Origin: Alkalihalobacillus sp047302405
GTDB taxonomy: Bacteria; Bacillota; Bacilli; Bacillales; Bacillaceae_D
Length of the DNA: 64,000 nt
Assembly (NCBI RefSeq): GCF_047302405.1
Contig: NZ_CP154853.1
Coordinates: 992,001 to 1,056,000 of the forward strand
Direction of reading: 5' to 3'
How positions within the stretch are numbered: position 1 is the stretch's first letter; every line of letters begins with the position of its first letter. Below, in pieces: positions 24,536 through 32,376 of the stretch. The position numbers were made by a program, and so were the translations under genes. The notes beneath the pieces were generated by a model, which saw only the letters and a list, made by a program, of their open reading frames with translations, had not been told where the DNA came from and did no database searches.

Positions 24536-25696
24536 TTATAAGTCTGTTACTTTGATCCATTTCTTTTGCTCAATGGAATGTTCTACAGCTTCTAAAACTT
24601 GCTGACACTTGACCCCATCTTTGAAGTTTGGAACGGGCTGCCGATCTTCTTGGAAAGCTTCCATAAGCTCTACAGCTGAATGAATGAAAGTATGCTCATA
24701 ACCAATCGTATGACCAGCAGGCCACCAAGCATCGGAATAGGCATGAGCAGCATCCGTTGCTAAGACACGACGGAAACCTTGGACATCTTCCTTGTCATCG
24801 ACAAAATAAACTTGTAGTTCATTCATGCGTTCAAAATCAAAGATAACGCTTCCTTTACTTCCATTAATTTCAAAAGAATTTGTACTTCTATGACCGGTCG
24901 CGAAACGAGTTGCTTCAAAGCTACCAAGGGCCCCATTCGCAAATTTAGCTAAAAATAATGTCGCATCATCAACTGTGACAGGTCCTTTTTCCTTATTTTG
25001 ACTACCTGTTGCTGATAAGCCAGTCATTTCTTGAGGCAGAGGTCTTTCTTTAATAAAGGTCTCGCTCATCCCAATGACATCTGTTATATCGCCAATTAAA
25101 TAGTGGGCCATGTCGATTAAGTGGGCACCTAAATCACCGTGAGCACCAGAACCAGCCACTTCTTTTTGGAGGCGCCAAACGAGTGGGAAGTCAGGGTCAA
25201 TGATCCAATCTTGTAAAAACCAAGCCCGGAAATGGTAAATTTCACCTAATCGTCCTTCATCGATTAATTTTTTCGCTAACATAACGGCCGGGGTAAAGCG
25301 ATAGTTAAAGCCAACCATATGTTTCACGCCTGCTGCTTCAACCGCTTCTAACATCTCACGAGAATCGGCTAATGTAAGCGCTAACGGTTTTTCACAAAAT
25401 ACATGCTTTCCGGCTTTAGCAGCTTCAATCGCAATCTCTTTATGTACATCACTTGGGGCATTAATATCGATTAAGTCAATATCATCTCTTTTTATCAATT
25501 CTTTCCAATCTGTTGTGTACTCCTCCCAACCAAATTGTTCGGCTGCATCAGCAACGCCTTCACTGTTGCGACCACAAATCACTTTCATTTGCGGGTGGAT
25601 ATGTTTTGGAAAGAAGAGAGGGAGATCTCGATAAGCATGGCTATGAGCTTTTCCCATAAATTTATACCCGACCATACCGATACTCAGTTTTTTCAT
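24536..25696 (-). CDS. Gfo/Idh/MocA family oxidoreductase (fourth)
   Basis: 386-residue oxidoreductase with GYKFMGKAHSHAY near the N-terminus, CEKPLALT near residue 95 and GAHGDLGAHLIDMAHYL carrying the C-terminal-domain His residues. The KAHSHAY variant and the TGLSATGS insertion place it with subgroups annotated as sugar or inositol dehydrogenases. AAAGGAGC precedes the ATG. First enzyme gene after the LacI regulator, four bases from its stop. Probable role is oxidation of a sugar glycoside to a 3-keto form for ThuA-type processing; inferred from context. Confidence 0.9.
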   Translation of the reverse strand: MKKLSIGMVGYKFMGKAHSHAYRDLPLFFPKHIHPQMKVICGRNSEGVADAAEQFGWEEYTTDWKELIKRDDIDLIDINAPSDVHKEIAIEAAKAGKHVFCEKPLALTLADSREMLEAVEAAGVKHMVGFNYRFTPAVMLAKKLIDEGRLGEIYHFRAWFLQDWIIDPDFPLVWRLQKEVAGSGAHGDLGAHLIDMAHYLIGDITDVIGMSETFIKERPLPQEMTGLSATGSQNKEKGPVTVDDATLFLAKFANGALGSFEATRFATGHRSTNSFEINGSKGSVIFDFERMNELQVYFVDDKEDVQGFRRVLATDAAHAYSDAWWPAGHTIGYEHTFIHSAVELMEAFQEDRQPVPNFKDGVKCQQVLEAVEHSIEQKKWIKVTDL

Positions 25697-25700
25697 CTTT

Positions 25701-26735
25701 TTAGCTCCTTTTTTTGGAATTTATTTGAATCGATTCGCGTTCAATTACTGAAACAGGTAATTTGACTTGAATTTGTTCTTTTATCCCTTCCGCTATCATA
25801 CATAATACTTTTTCGGCAGCGAGCTGTCCCATTTCAAAAAGAGGGACATTTACGGAAGCGAGCTGTGGGGTTAGCATGCTCACGATATCAGAATCATCAT
25901 ACCCCATCAGGGCATAATCATGACCAGCTTGGTAGCCTTGTTCACGCAGTCCTTGCATGAGCCCAACAGCCATCCGATCATTAGAAGTAAAAATGGCATC
26001 TATTTGTGAGAGGAGAGGCCCGATATTCGCCGCAGCTTGATAGCCACTTTTCCGACTGTAGTTTCCTTGAAATATCCACTGTTCATTTAATTTGATATTA
26101 GCGTCTCGCAATGCATCGCGATACCCTGCTAACCGATCTAAGCTATTGGAGTAATGTACTGGTCCGTTTAAAAAAGCAATCCGTTTTAAGCCTTTTTGCA
26201 AAAGAAGCGATACGGCCTCATAACTTCCTTGATAATGCATAGCGTCAATCGAGTGAAAAGGGTAATCTGCATACGTTTGATTAACAAGGCAGTAAGGGAG
26301 AGCTAACTGATGTAATTGTTCTAGTGCGGCCTTTTCATCTAAAAAATCTTGTGAGCCTAAAATGATACAACCGTCGACTTTTTGTGTTTGAAAAAGGTGG
26401 ACATAGTTTCTTGGTTCATGTGGAGATTGAAATAATAGCAACAAACCATAATTCATTTCGCCAAGTTTGACGCCAATTCCACTTAATATTTCAGAGAAGT
26501 AGTGAGTGGAAAGCAAGCGAACCTTAGGCATATAAGGGACGATGACGCCAATGTTTTGACTTTTTCCTTTGGCAAAGCTTTGGGCTAGTACATTTGGATG
26601 ATAGTTTAATTGTTTGGCAGCCTCTAATACTTTTTGTTTTGTTTCTTCACGGATAGGGGGGACATTATTAAAAACACGTGATACAGTCGCTTCAGATACC
26701 CCAGCTCGTTTTGCGACATCTTTTCTAGTACCTAT
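25701..26735 (-). CDS. LacI family transcriptional regulator, apparent ATA start
   Basis: 344-residue regulator: N-terminal helix-turn-helix TRKDVAKRAGVSEATVSRVF, then a periplasmic-binding-like effector domain ending in VSVIERESI. LacI proteins usually begin M-A-T-I-K-D-V; here that position is ATA-GGT-ACT-AGA-AAA-GAT-GTC, 9 bases after AAGGAGG. No ATG, GTG or TTG is in frame between the repeat and this point. The only alternative is an ATG at 26828 inside the repeat, without a ribosome binding site. The gene either uses an AUA start or carries a start mutation. It heads the gfo-thuA-gfo operon and is probably its repressor. Confidence 0.85.
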   Translation of the reverse strand: MGTRKDVAKRAGVSEATVSRVFNNVPPIREETKQKVLEAAKQLNYHPNVLAQSFAKGKSQNIGVIVPYMPKVRLLSTHYFSEILSGIGVKLGEMNYGLLLLFQSPHEPRNYVHLFQTQKVDGCIILGSQDFLDEKAALEQLHQLALPYCLVNQTYADYPFHSIDAMHYQGSYEAVSLLLQKGLKRIAFLNGPVHYSNSLDRLAGYRDALRDANIKLNEQWIFQGNYSRKSGYQAAANIGPLLSQIDAIFTSNDRMAVGLMQGLREQGYQAGHDYALMGYDDSDIVSMLTPQLASVNVPLFEMGQLAAEKVLCMIAEGIKEQIQVKLPVSVIERESIQINSKKRS

Positions 26736-26753
26736 CGTCTGACACCTCCTTAT

Positions 26754-27094
26754 ATATAAAGCGAAGTCCGTTTGGTCAGAAGCGAGAAAAAATACAGGGC
26801 GGCTGTTGAAGTCGCTCTTTGACTTCATAAAGACGACCGATTTTTCTCGAGCTTCTAACGGACGTAGCTAGCATGATAAAAAGCGAAGCCTGTTCGTTCA
26901 GAAGAGAGAAGTACTAAGGATCAACACTAAGTTCGCTCCATCCTGTCGCAACGCCTTGTACCCACGTCCTGTGGGTAAGAACAGCTGATGAAGACGCTCT
27001 TTGTCTTCAATCAGATGGGCGATTTTTCTCGAGCTTCTAACAGGCGTAGCTAGCATGATAAAGCGAAGTCCGTTTGGTCAGAAGCGAAGAAAAG
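26754..27094 (-). repeat. Composite element copy 2, hairpin units
   Basis: Reverse-strand copy of the 121-bp hairpin unit, ~2.5 units with a ~65-base non-repeat insert (26925-26990). As in copy 1, the last half-unit ends at ...CGGACTTCGCTTTAT, here 3-5 bases before the lacI ribosome binding site. Arms differ between units (AACGGAC with GCCTGTT, AACAGGC with GTCCGTT), as if exchanged by recombination. Confidence 0.9.
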
Positions 27095-27287
27095 GTGGAG
27101 TTGGTATACTCCGCCAGCTGCATACCCTACGCGTTCCGCGGGTGAACCGGGAGCCTCCTCGCGACTAGTCGCTGTGGGGTCTCCCGTGTTGCACTTCTCC
27201 CGCAGGAGTCTTCGGGTATTCCGCTGGCTCCGTTTTGGTTAAACAAAAAACACTCGATACAACTTAATACTGAATTTTGATTGCTTT
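27095..27287 (-). repeat. Composite element copy 2, GC-rich head
   Basis: Minus-strand homologue of 4987-5175, with the same lead (ATCAAAATTCAGTATTAAGTTG), GC-rich palindromic core and junction to the hairpin units (CCAACTCCAC then TTTTCT). Together with 26754-27094 it forms a complete second copy of the composite element. Confidence 0.88.
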
Positions 27288-27298
27288 TCCTCGTACTT

Positions 27299-27347
27299 CT
27301 AACAGGAGTCCTGTTAGTAAGAATATGATTAATGTACACGTGTACAT
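27299..27347. promoter_or_regulatory. Two adjacent perfect palindromes
   Basis: CTAACAGGA-g-TCCTGTTAG (27299-27317) and ATGTACACGTGTACAT (27332-27347), 14 bases apart, between the repeat and the rnjA terminator. Possible operator or element end; no gene is assigned to them. The first shares CTAACAGG with repeat arms nearby. Confidence 0.5.
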
Positions 27348-27460
27348 CATAACTAGTTTTTGTGTGAATTTCAATCTTTATAATCAGAAAATTTTAAATT
27401 AATCTTTTTTTGTTTTGGTAATTGGGTTCAGGACGAGAAGGAGATTCTATTCGAAACAGA

Positions 27461-27502
27461 AAAAAGACAACCGCAAGAAAAATATTTTTGCGATTGCCTG
27501 TC
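27461..27502 (-). terminator. Rho-independent terminator after rnjA
   Basis: On the minus strand GACAGGCAATCGCAA pairs with TTGCGGTTGTC, followed by TTTTTT. Confidence 0.9.
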
Positions 27503-27511
27503 CTATTATTT

Positions 27512-29179
27512 TTATACTTCCATAATGATTGGTAAAATCATTGGTTTACGTTTTGTTCTTTCATATAGAAATGGTCCTAATAAATCAGTCATTTCATTTT
27601 TGATTTCTGACCATTGTGATGTTTTCTTTTCCATCACATCATCTAGATGTTTGGCAAGTAACTTTTGGGCTTCATGAATTAAGTCACTTGATTCTCTCAT
27701 GTAGACAAAACCTCTTGAAATGATATCCGGACCAGCTGTTACTTTAAATTCTTTCATATCTAAGCTGACGACGACAACGACCAATCCTTCTTCTGATAAA
27801 ATTCGGCGGTCACGTAAAACGATATTGCCGATATCTCCAATGCCATTTCCATCTACATAAACAGAACCGGAAGGAATTTTACCGACGACAGCAGCCTCAT
27901 CAGGGTGGAGGGCTAGTACATCTCCATTGTCCATAATAAAGCAATTTTCCTCAGCAACTCCACAATCCTTCGCTAATTTAATATGCATTTTCATCATCCG
28001 ATACTCACCATGAATAGGTAAGAAATACTGAGGCTTCATCAGACGAAGCATTAATTTTTGCTCCTCTTGTCCACCATGTCCAGATGTGTGAATGTCATTA
28101 AGTGGTCCGTGAATAACATTTGCCCCTGCACGGTAAAGCTGATTAATGGTTTTTCCGACACTTACAGTATTACCTGGAATTGGTGACGATGAAAAGACGA
28201 CCGTATCCCCAGGGATGATTTGAATTTGACGGTGTGTACCATAAGCAATACGAGAAAGAGCCGCCATTGGTTCACCTTGACTCCCTGTACAAAGAATCGT
28301 TATTTGATTGTCAGGCAGTTTGTTTAACTGGCTTGGTTCAATAAACGTTTCTTTAGGGGCATTAATATAGCCTAGATCTTGTCCGATTGAAAGGGCGGAC
28401 TCCATACTGCGTCCAAATACTGCAACCTTACGCCCATGTTGTACAGCGGACTCAATTACTTGTTGAAGGCGATGAATATTAGAAGCAAAAGTGGCAAAAA
28501 TAATACGTCCGTTCACTTTTCTAAAAATGCTATCAATGCTTTCGCCGACTTTTCGCTCTGACATTGTAAATTCAGGTATTTCACTGTTTGTACTGTCAGA
28601 AAGTAAACAAAGAACACCTTCCTCACCAATTTTGGCCATTTTTGTTAAGTTTGCTGGTTCACCAACTGGTGTAAAATCAAACTTAAAGTCCCCTGTATGT
28701 ACAATATTCCCTGGCGGTGTTTTGACGACAATACCATATGAGTCAGGAATACTGTGGGTCGTCCTAAAGAAGGATACGGATGTTTTCGTAAACTTAATAA
28801 TTTGATCTTCTTGAATTTCAATTAGTTTAGTTTTTCGGATAAGACCATGTTCTTCTAACTTTCCTTTTAATAAACCTAGTGCTAACTTCCCGCCGTAAAT
28901 TGGGATGTTAATCTCTCTTAATAAATAAGGGATACCACCAATATGATCTTCGTGACCATGTGTGATAAATAGGCCTTTAATCTTATCAATATTTTTACTT
29001 AAATAAGTAAAGTCAGGAATGACGTAATCAATACCTAGAAGTTCGTCCTCTGGAAACATAATTCCGGCATCAATAATAATGATCTCATCTTGGAACTGAA
29101 CAGCATACATATTTTTTCCGATTTCCCCGAGTCCACCAAGAGCAAATACGGCTGTTTGATTATTTTTTACTTGTTTCAT
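27512..29179 (-). CDS. rnjA: Ribonuclease J1
   Basis: 555-residue beta-CASP metallo-beta-lactamase ribonuclease with 5'-3' exo- and endonuclease activity in mRNA turnover and 16S rRNA maturation. The metal site THGHEDHIGG is near residue 75, the beta-CASP region includes FGRSMESALSIG and the PIHGEYRM motif, and a C-terminal domain follows. Length equals B. subtilis RNase J1. Its ATG overlaps the rpoY stop (TAATG), so the two are translationally coupled as in other Bacillaceae. The ratio of the two proteins is probably set by this coupling. Confidence 0.97.
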   Translation of the reverse strand: MKQVKNNQTAVFALGGLGEIGKNMYAVQFQDEIIIIDAGIMFPEDELLGIDYVIPDFTYLSKNIDKIKGLFITHGHEDHIGGIPYLLREINIPIYGGKLALGLLKGKLEEHGLIRKTKLIEIQEDQIIKFTKTSVSFFRTTHSIPDSYGIVVKTPPGNIVHTGDFKFDFTPVGEPANLTKMAKIGEEGVLCLLSDSTNSEIPEFTMSERKVGESIDSIFRKVNGRIIFATFASNIHRLQQVIESAVQHGRKVAVFGRSMESALSIGQDLGYINAPKETFIEPSQLNKLPDNQITILCTGSQGEPMAALSRIAYGTHRQIQIIPGDTVVFSSSPIPGNTVSVGKTINQLYRAGANVIHGPLNDIHTSGHGGQEEQKLMLRLMKPQYFLPIHGEYRMMKMHIKLAKDCGVAEENCFIMDNGDVLALHPDEAAVVGKIPSGSVYVDGNGIGDIGNIVLRDRRILSEEGLVVVVVSLDMKEFKVTAGPDIISRGFVYMRESSDLIHEAQKLLAKHLDDVMEKKTSQWSEIKNEMTDLLGPFLYERTKRKPMILPIIMEV

Positions 29180-29388
29180 TAAATGGATTCCACCTTAAAG
29201 TCTTCTCGAGCCTGTTCGTACTCTAAATGAGCGCCAGAGATTTCAGTAATAAATTCGATGTTGTAATTGCGGTCAGCGAGCTTTTTGCGGACATCTGACT
29301 CGCTTGTACCTTCAACATAAATAGCATCTGTAAGTTCGCGTACTGGAACTTGATTTGCGATCTTTTGGAAAAAAACTTTAAATAACAT
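29179..29388 (-). CDS. rpoY: RNA polymerase epsilon subunit
   Basis: 69-residue small auxiliary subunit of Firmicute RNA polymerase. Start MLFKVFFQ, middle VPVREL..AIYVEG and end HLEYEQAREDFKVE match B. subtilis RpoY (YkzG). It precedes and overlaps rnjA by one base, the standard arrangement. The ribosome binding site is GGAGAGG. RpoY binds near the delta/jaw region of RNA polymerase and may act in phage protection; that is known for the family, not read here. Confidence 0.92.
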   Translation of the reverse strand: MLFKVFFQKIANQVPVRELTDAIYVEGTSESDVRKKLADRNYNIEFITEISGAHLEYEQAREDFKVESI

Positions 29389-29571
29389 AACAATACCTCT
29401 CCTTAAACATTGGTTATTTTTTCATTATAAAGCAATCCACCATCTTTTTCATGTTTTTCTTTAAGGGTCGTAATAAAAAAAGGGTGTAAACACTTGTAAT
29501 GAAACTAACTTTTTTCTCTATCCTACATGTTTTAATGACTAATTGTACAGTTTAATCATTATTGAATTATT

Positions 29572-29649
29572 CTATACCTCAAGCAAACGTTTCTTTGGTA
29601 ACAGATTTTTGCAACCATCGACTAGTTTTTTGCGAAGTTTTTTTAACAT
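29572..29649 (-). CDS. Small basic peptide, 25 residues
   Basis: Not recognised. An ATG on the minus strand at 29649 follows a perfect AAGGAGG with 7-base spacing and encodes a Lys/Arg-rich amphipathic peptide (MLKKLRKKLVDGCKNLLPKK then RLLEV). It contains one Cys and has no signal sequence. It stands alone between def and rpoY, upstream of rpoY on the same strand. Candidate translated small gene, type I toxin-like peptide or regulatory leader; unsupported by homology. Confidence 0.5.
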   Translation of the reverse strand: MLKKLRKKLVDGCKNLLPKKRLLEV

Positions 29650-29782
29650 AATAAATCCTCCTTATTTTTAGTCCTTATCGTTAGTATATGTAAAATCAAA
29701 GGGTCTTTTGGTGGGAATGAATGGAAAAGTGAGATGGGGAAAAATTTTAGGCGAATAAAGGCCGTTTACATTTCCTTAATGT

Positions 29783-29833
29783 AAAAAAGAGCTGTACCGG
29801 TAAAGTCCATTTAATGACCTTATCGGGCAGCCC
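29783..29833 (-). terminator. Rho-independent terminator after def
   Basis: Minus strand: GGGCTG..CCGATAAGGTC pairs with GACTTTACCGG..CAGCTC, followed by TTTTTT. It is clearly related in sequence to the terminator after speA at 40516-40572. Confidence 0.85.
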
Positions 29834-29848
29834 TTCTTGTTGAAAAGT

Positions 29849-30385
29849 TTATAATGATTTCTTTAACTTATCTTGAAATTCTTCGATTCGGTCATAGAAC
29901 ATAATGCCATCCAAATGATCTAATTCATGTTGAAAAACAATAGCAATATAACCTTTTAATTTTAACTTGATTTCTTCTCCTTCTAGTGTTGTTCCCTTAA
30001 CTGTGATCCGAGCATGGCGTGGTACAAGTCCAGATATTTCTCTGTCAACGGATAAACAGCCTTCCCCACCATCCAAATGATTCTCTTCAACGGAATGACT
30101 AATCATTTTCGGGTTAAATAGTCCATAGCTATAAAGGACGTCATTTTCATCATAAGTGTGGACGGCAAACATTCTTTTAGAGATGCCGATTTGCGGTGCG
30201 GCAATTCCGACACCTGGACGTAAATGATACTTGTCCGCAATTTCTGGGTCTTGACTATTTTTAATAAACTGAAGCATTTCACTTAGTATTTCTTTTTCTT
30301 CGGCTGTTGCTGGCAATGTTACTTCTTTTGCGACCTCGCGTAAAACCGGGTGACCTTCACGAACAATATCTTTCATTGTAATCAT
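29849..30385 (-). CDS. def: Peptide deformylase
   Basis: 178-residue metal-dependent enzyme removing the N-formyl group from nascent proteins. The three motifs are present: GVGIAAPQIG, EGCLSVD (Cys ligand) and QHELDHLDG (two His ligands and catalytic Glu). Length and insertions match the type II deformylase of Bacillus (YkrB). ATG at 30385 with AAAGGAGAGG upstream; the longer frame from 30409 lacks a site. It ends in the terminator at 29783-29833. Confidence 0.96.
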   Translation of the reverse strand: MITMKDIVREGHPVLREVAKEVTLPATAEEKEILSEMLQFIKNSQDPEIADKYHLRPGVGIAAPQIGISKRMFAVHTYDENDVLYSYGLFNPKMISHSVEENHLDGGEGCLSVDREISGLVPRHARITVKGTTLEGEEIKLKLKGYIAIVFQHELDHLDGIMFYDRIEEFQDKLKKSL

Positions 30386-30550
30386 ATGTACCTCTCCTTT
30401 GTAGAGCAAATAATGCTATATAATAGTCAATGGAATTTGTTTAGTTTGTTTAGGAGATAAGAGAAATATAAAATCTCCTTTTACTATGTCTTACTTTATC
30501 GAAAAGTGTAGCGGGTTGGCAAGTTTTTATTGAAATGAAGGCTTAATTCT

Positions 30551-30588
30551 AAAAAAACAACAGCTTCTGAGATGTCTCAGAAGCTGCT
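30551..30588 (-). terminator. Rho-independent terminator after the YjcZ-type gene
   Basis: Perfect 11-base stem CAGCTTCTGAG / CTCAGAAGCTG, 4-base loop, then TTGTTTTTTT on the minus strand. Confidence 0.95.
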
Positions 30589-30603
30589 AAGTAAATGATT
30601 TCC

Positions 30604-30801
30604 TTATTTTTTGCAGTCTGGTCCTGGGCCCCCACCATTGAAGCAAGCTGCCCCAACGATTACTAATAGAATAAATAATACTACGATTAACGCAAATCCT
30701 TTATTATATCCACCGCCAAAACCTGCAACTGGTGCTGCTGGTGCCCCGTAACCATATCCACAAGGATCATAACATCCACAATCTGAACCGTATCCGTACA
30801 T
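30604..30801 (-). CDS. YjcZ family sporulation miniprotein
   Basis: 65-residue protein. The N-terminus is rich in Gly, Tyr and Cys (MYGYGSDCGCYDPCGYGYG), followed by Pro/Ala, then one hydrophobic segment (FALIVVLFILLVIVGAAC) and a short Gly/Pro tail with Cys. This fits the YjcZ/YhfM-like family found in spore-forming Bacillaceae, often spore-coat or small membrane proteins. ATG at 30801 has AAGGAGG 8 bases upstream. A monocistronic gene with its own terminator. Sigma-factor control is likely (sporulation sigma) but no clear promoter was seen. Confidence 0.8.
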   Translation of the reverse strand: MYGYGSDCGCYDPCGYGYGAPAAPVAGFGGGYNKGFALIVVLFILLVIVGAACFNGGGPGPDCKK

Positions 30802-31071
30802 GTAAATTCCTCCTTTTTGGTACATCACACTATGTGCGACTCACTATTTACAATATGCATGAGTAAAGAGGGCGATTGGATGAATGCCCATTTTTTAAAG
30901 AAAAAAGAGGATATATGTTTAGAATAAAAGTGGACAAGTGCATATTTTTTATTAGAAATTCATATAGATTTTTAGAAAGGGAAAAGGGATTTCGGTTGCC
31001 AATTCCATTCGTTTGTTTTAGTGTCTTTAGTAGGTGACGATTTAGTTGGGATTAGAATAGGGGGAAATGGT

Positions 31072-31731
31072 GTGTCTGTAAAAAAACGATGGTATGTGAC
31101 ACTATCGCTTTTGATGATGCTGGTGTTAGTTGCTTGTGGGAAAAATGTGGCAGAAGATGTATTTGTCCATCTTGAACAAGCCGTTGAGTTGGAATCAACT
31201 TTTAAGCAACAGCAAGAGATCTTGAAAGCGGCTGAAAATAATGAACAACAACTTTACGAAGAAGTGATTGATTTAGGAATGGATGAGTTTGAATTGATTC
31301 TTTCATTAACTGAGGAGGCACTTGCTTCTATTGAAACTCGAGAGAACGCAGTGGCATTGGAAAAAGAAAGCATCGAACAAAGTTATGAAGAATTCCAAAA
31401 AGTAGAAGCCTTCGAAAATGAAATCAATGAGGGTGAAGGGTTCGAACACTATCAAACGTTAAGGGAAAAAATGAAGGCCCGTTATGAGAGCTACCAAGAC
31501 CTACATACAGCCTATGTGAAATCAATCAATCTTGATCGTGAATTATTTGAATTATTACAAAGGGAAGATTTTGAATTAGTTGAGCTACAGGAAAAAATTG
31601 AAGAGGTTAATGAGTCATACTCCAATATAAACGAAACAAGAGACGTATTTAATCAGTTCACAGTAGAGTATAATGAAAGCAAACAAGCTTATTATTCTTC
31701 TGCCGATTTAAATTGGAAATTAAATGAATAG
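31072..31731 (+). CDS. ykyA: YkyA-type putative cell-wall-binding lipoprotein
   Basis: 219-residue lipoprotein. The signal KKRWYVTLSLLMMLVLVAC ends in a lipobox (LVAC), followed by a long helical, Glu/Gln-rich region with coiled-coil character. It matches the YkyA family and sits before pdhA as in B. subtilis. The GTG at 31072 has AGGGGGA upstream; an earlier GTG at 31021 is not supported. Exported and anchored to the outer face of the membrane. Molecular function unknown. Confidence 0.82.
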   Translation: MSVKKRWYVTLSLLMMLVLVACGKNVAEDVFVHLEQAVELESTFKQQQEILKAAENNEQQLYEEVIDLGMDEFELILSLTEEALASIETRENAVALEKESIEQSYEEFQKVEAFENEINEGEGFEHYQTLREKMKARYESYQDLHTAYVKSINLDRELFELLQREDFELVELQEKIEEVNESYSNINETRDVFNQFTVEYNESKQAYYSSADLNWKLNE

Positions 31732-31745
31732 GCAAAACCGGCTCA

Positions 31746-31786
31746 AAAACGAGGATTCTTGAAAGAAAAGAATTCTCGTTTTTTAC
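31746..31786 (+). terminator. Rho-independent terminator after ykyA
   Basis: AAAACGAG-ATTCTT pairs with AAGAAT-CTCGTTTTTT. Confidence 0.88.
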
Positions 31787-31789
31787 TTG

Positions 31790-32376
31790 TCCCGCAAAAG
31801 TCTTTGGGGATTGATCCGTTTGGGATCTTTGTTTTGTTCTATTGGCCGCAAAACACCATTTTAATCGATTCATAATTTTGGGGACGATTTTTTCATTTAA
31901 AAAAAATTAACTTTTTCAGTGGCCTTTTTTTATTGAGGGTATTTTTTTGTCATTTTTGGTTTTACTTTTTAGCAAAAAAGGAATGTTTATCTGGAGTGGG
32001 GCTTGTTCATCTTATGAAAACGCTTGTATAACTAACTGTACTATTTTATAGCGAAGTGATCTATAACACAGAAATGCTTTTATATAAAGAAAAGTTAAAG
32101 TAGTCATAAATTGTAAGTCCAGAAAAACAAAAGGATTGACGGATTTCTATCTATTGATGTAGACTGTTTTTCATAGGGTAAATTGTATTACTTTTTCTGT
32201 CTATTGACTAATACAGTTTATGAAAACAAAGAATATGTGTTTTCTTTTATCATTATGTAATGTTTGATTGCACAATAGGGTATCCTAATGAAGGATTTCT
32301 GACTATGAATTACAACATGTGAACATGAAGACATAGACCAGAAAAGTGATTGACATTTTCCGAATAGAAAGGGTAG
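31790..32376 (+). other. Gene-free region upstream of pdhA
   Basis: About 590 bases with no supported gene, very AT-rich. A TTGACG (from about 32136) with TAGACT ~18 bases later is a candidate promoter for the pdh operon. A small GATCC/GGATC hairpin occurs near 31815-31830. No riboswitch signature was recognised. Confidence 0.45.
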
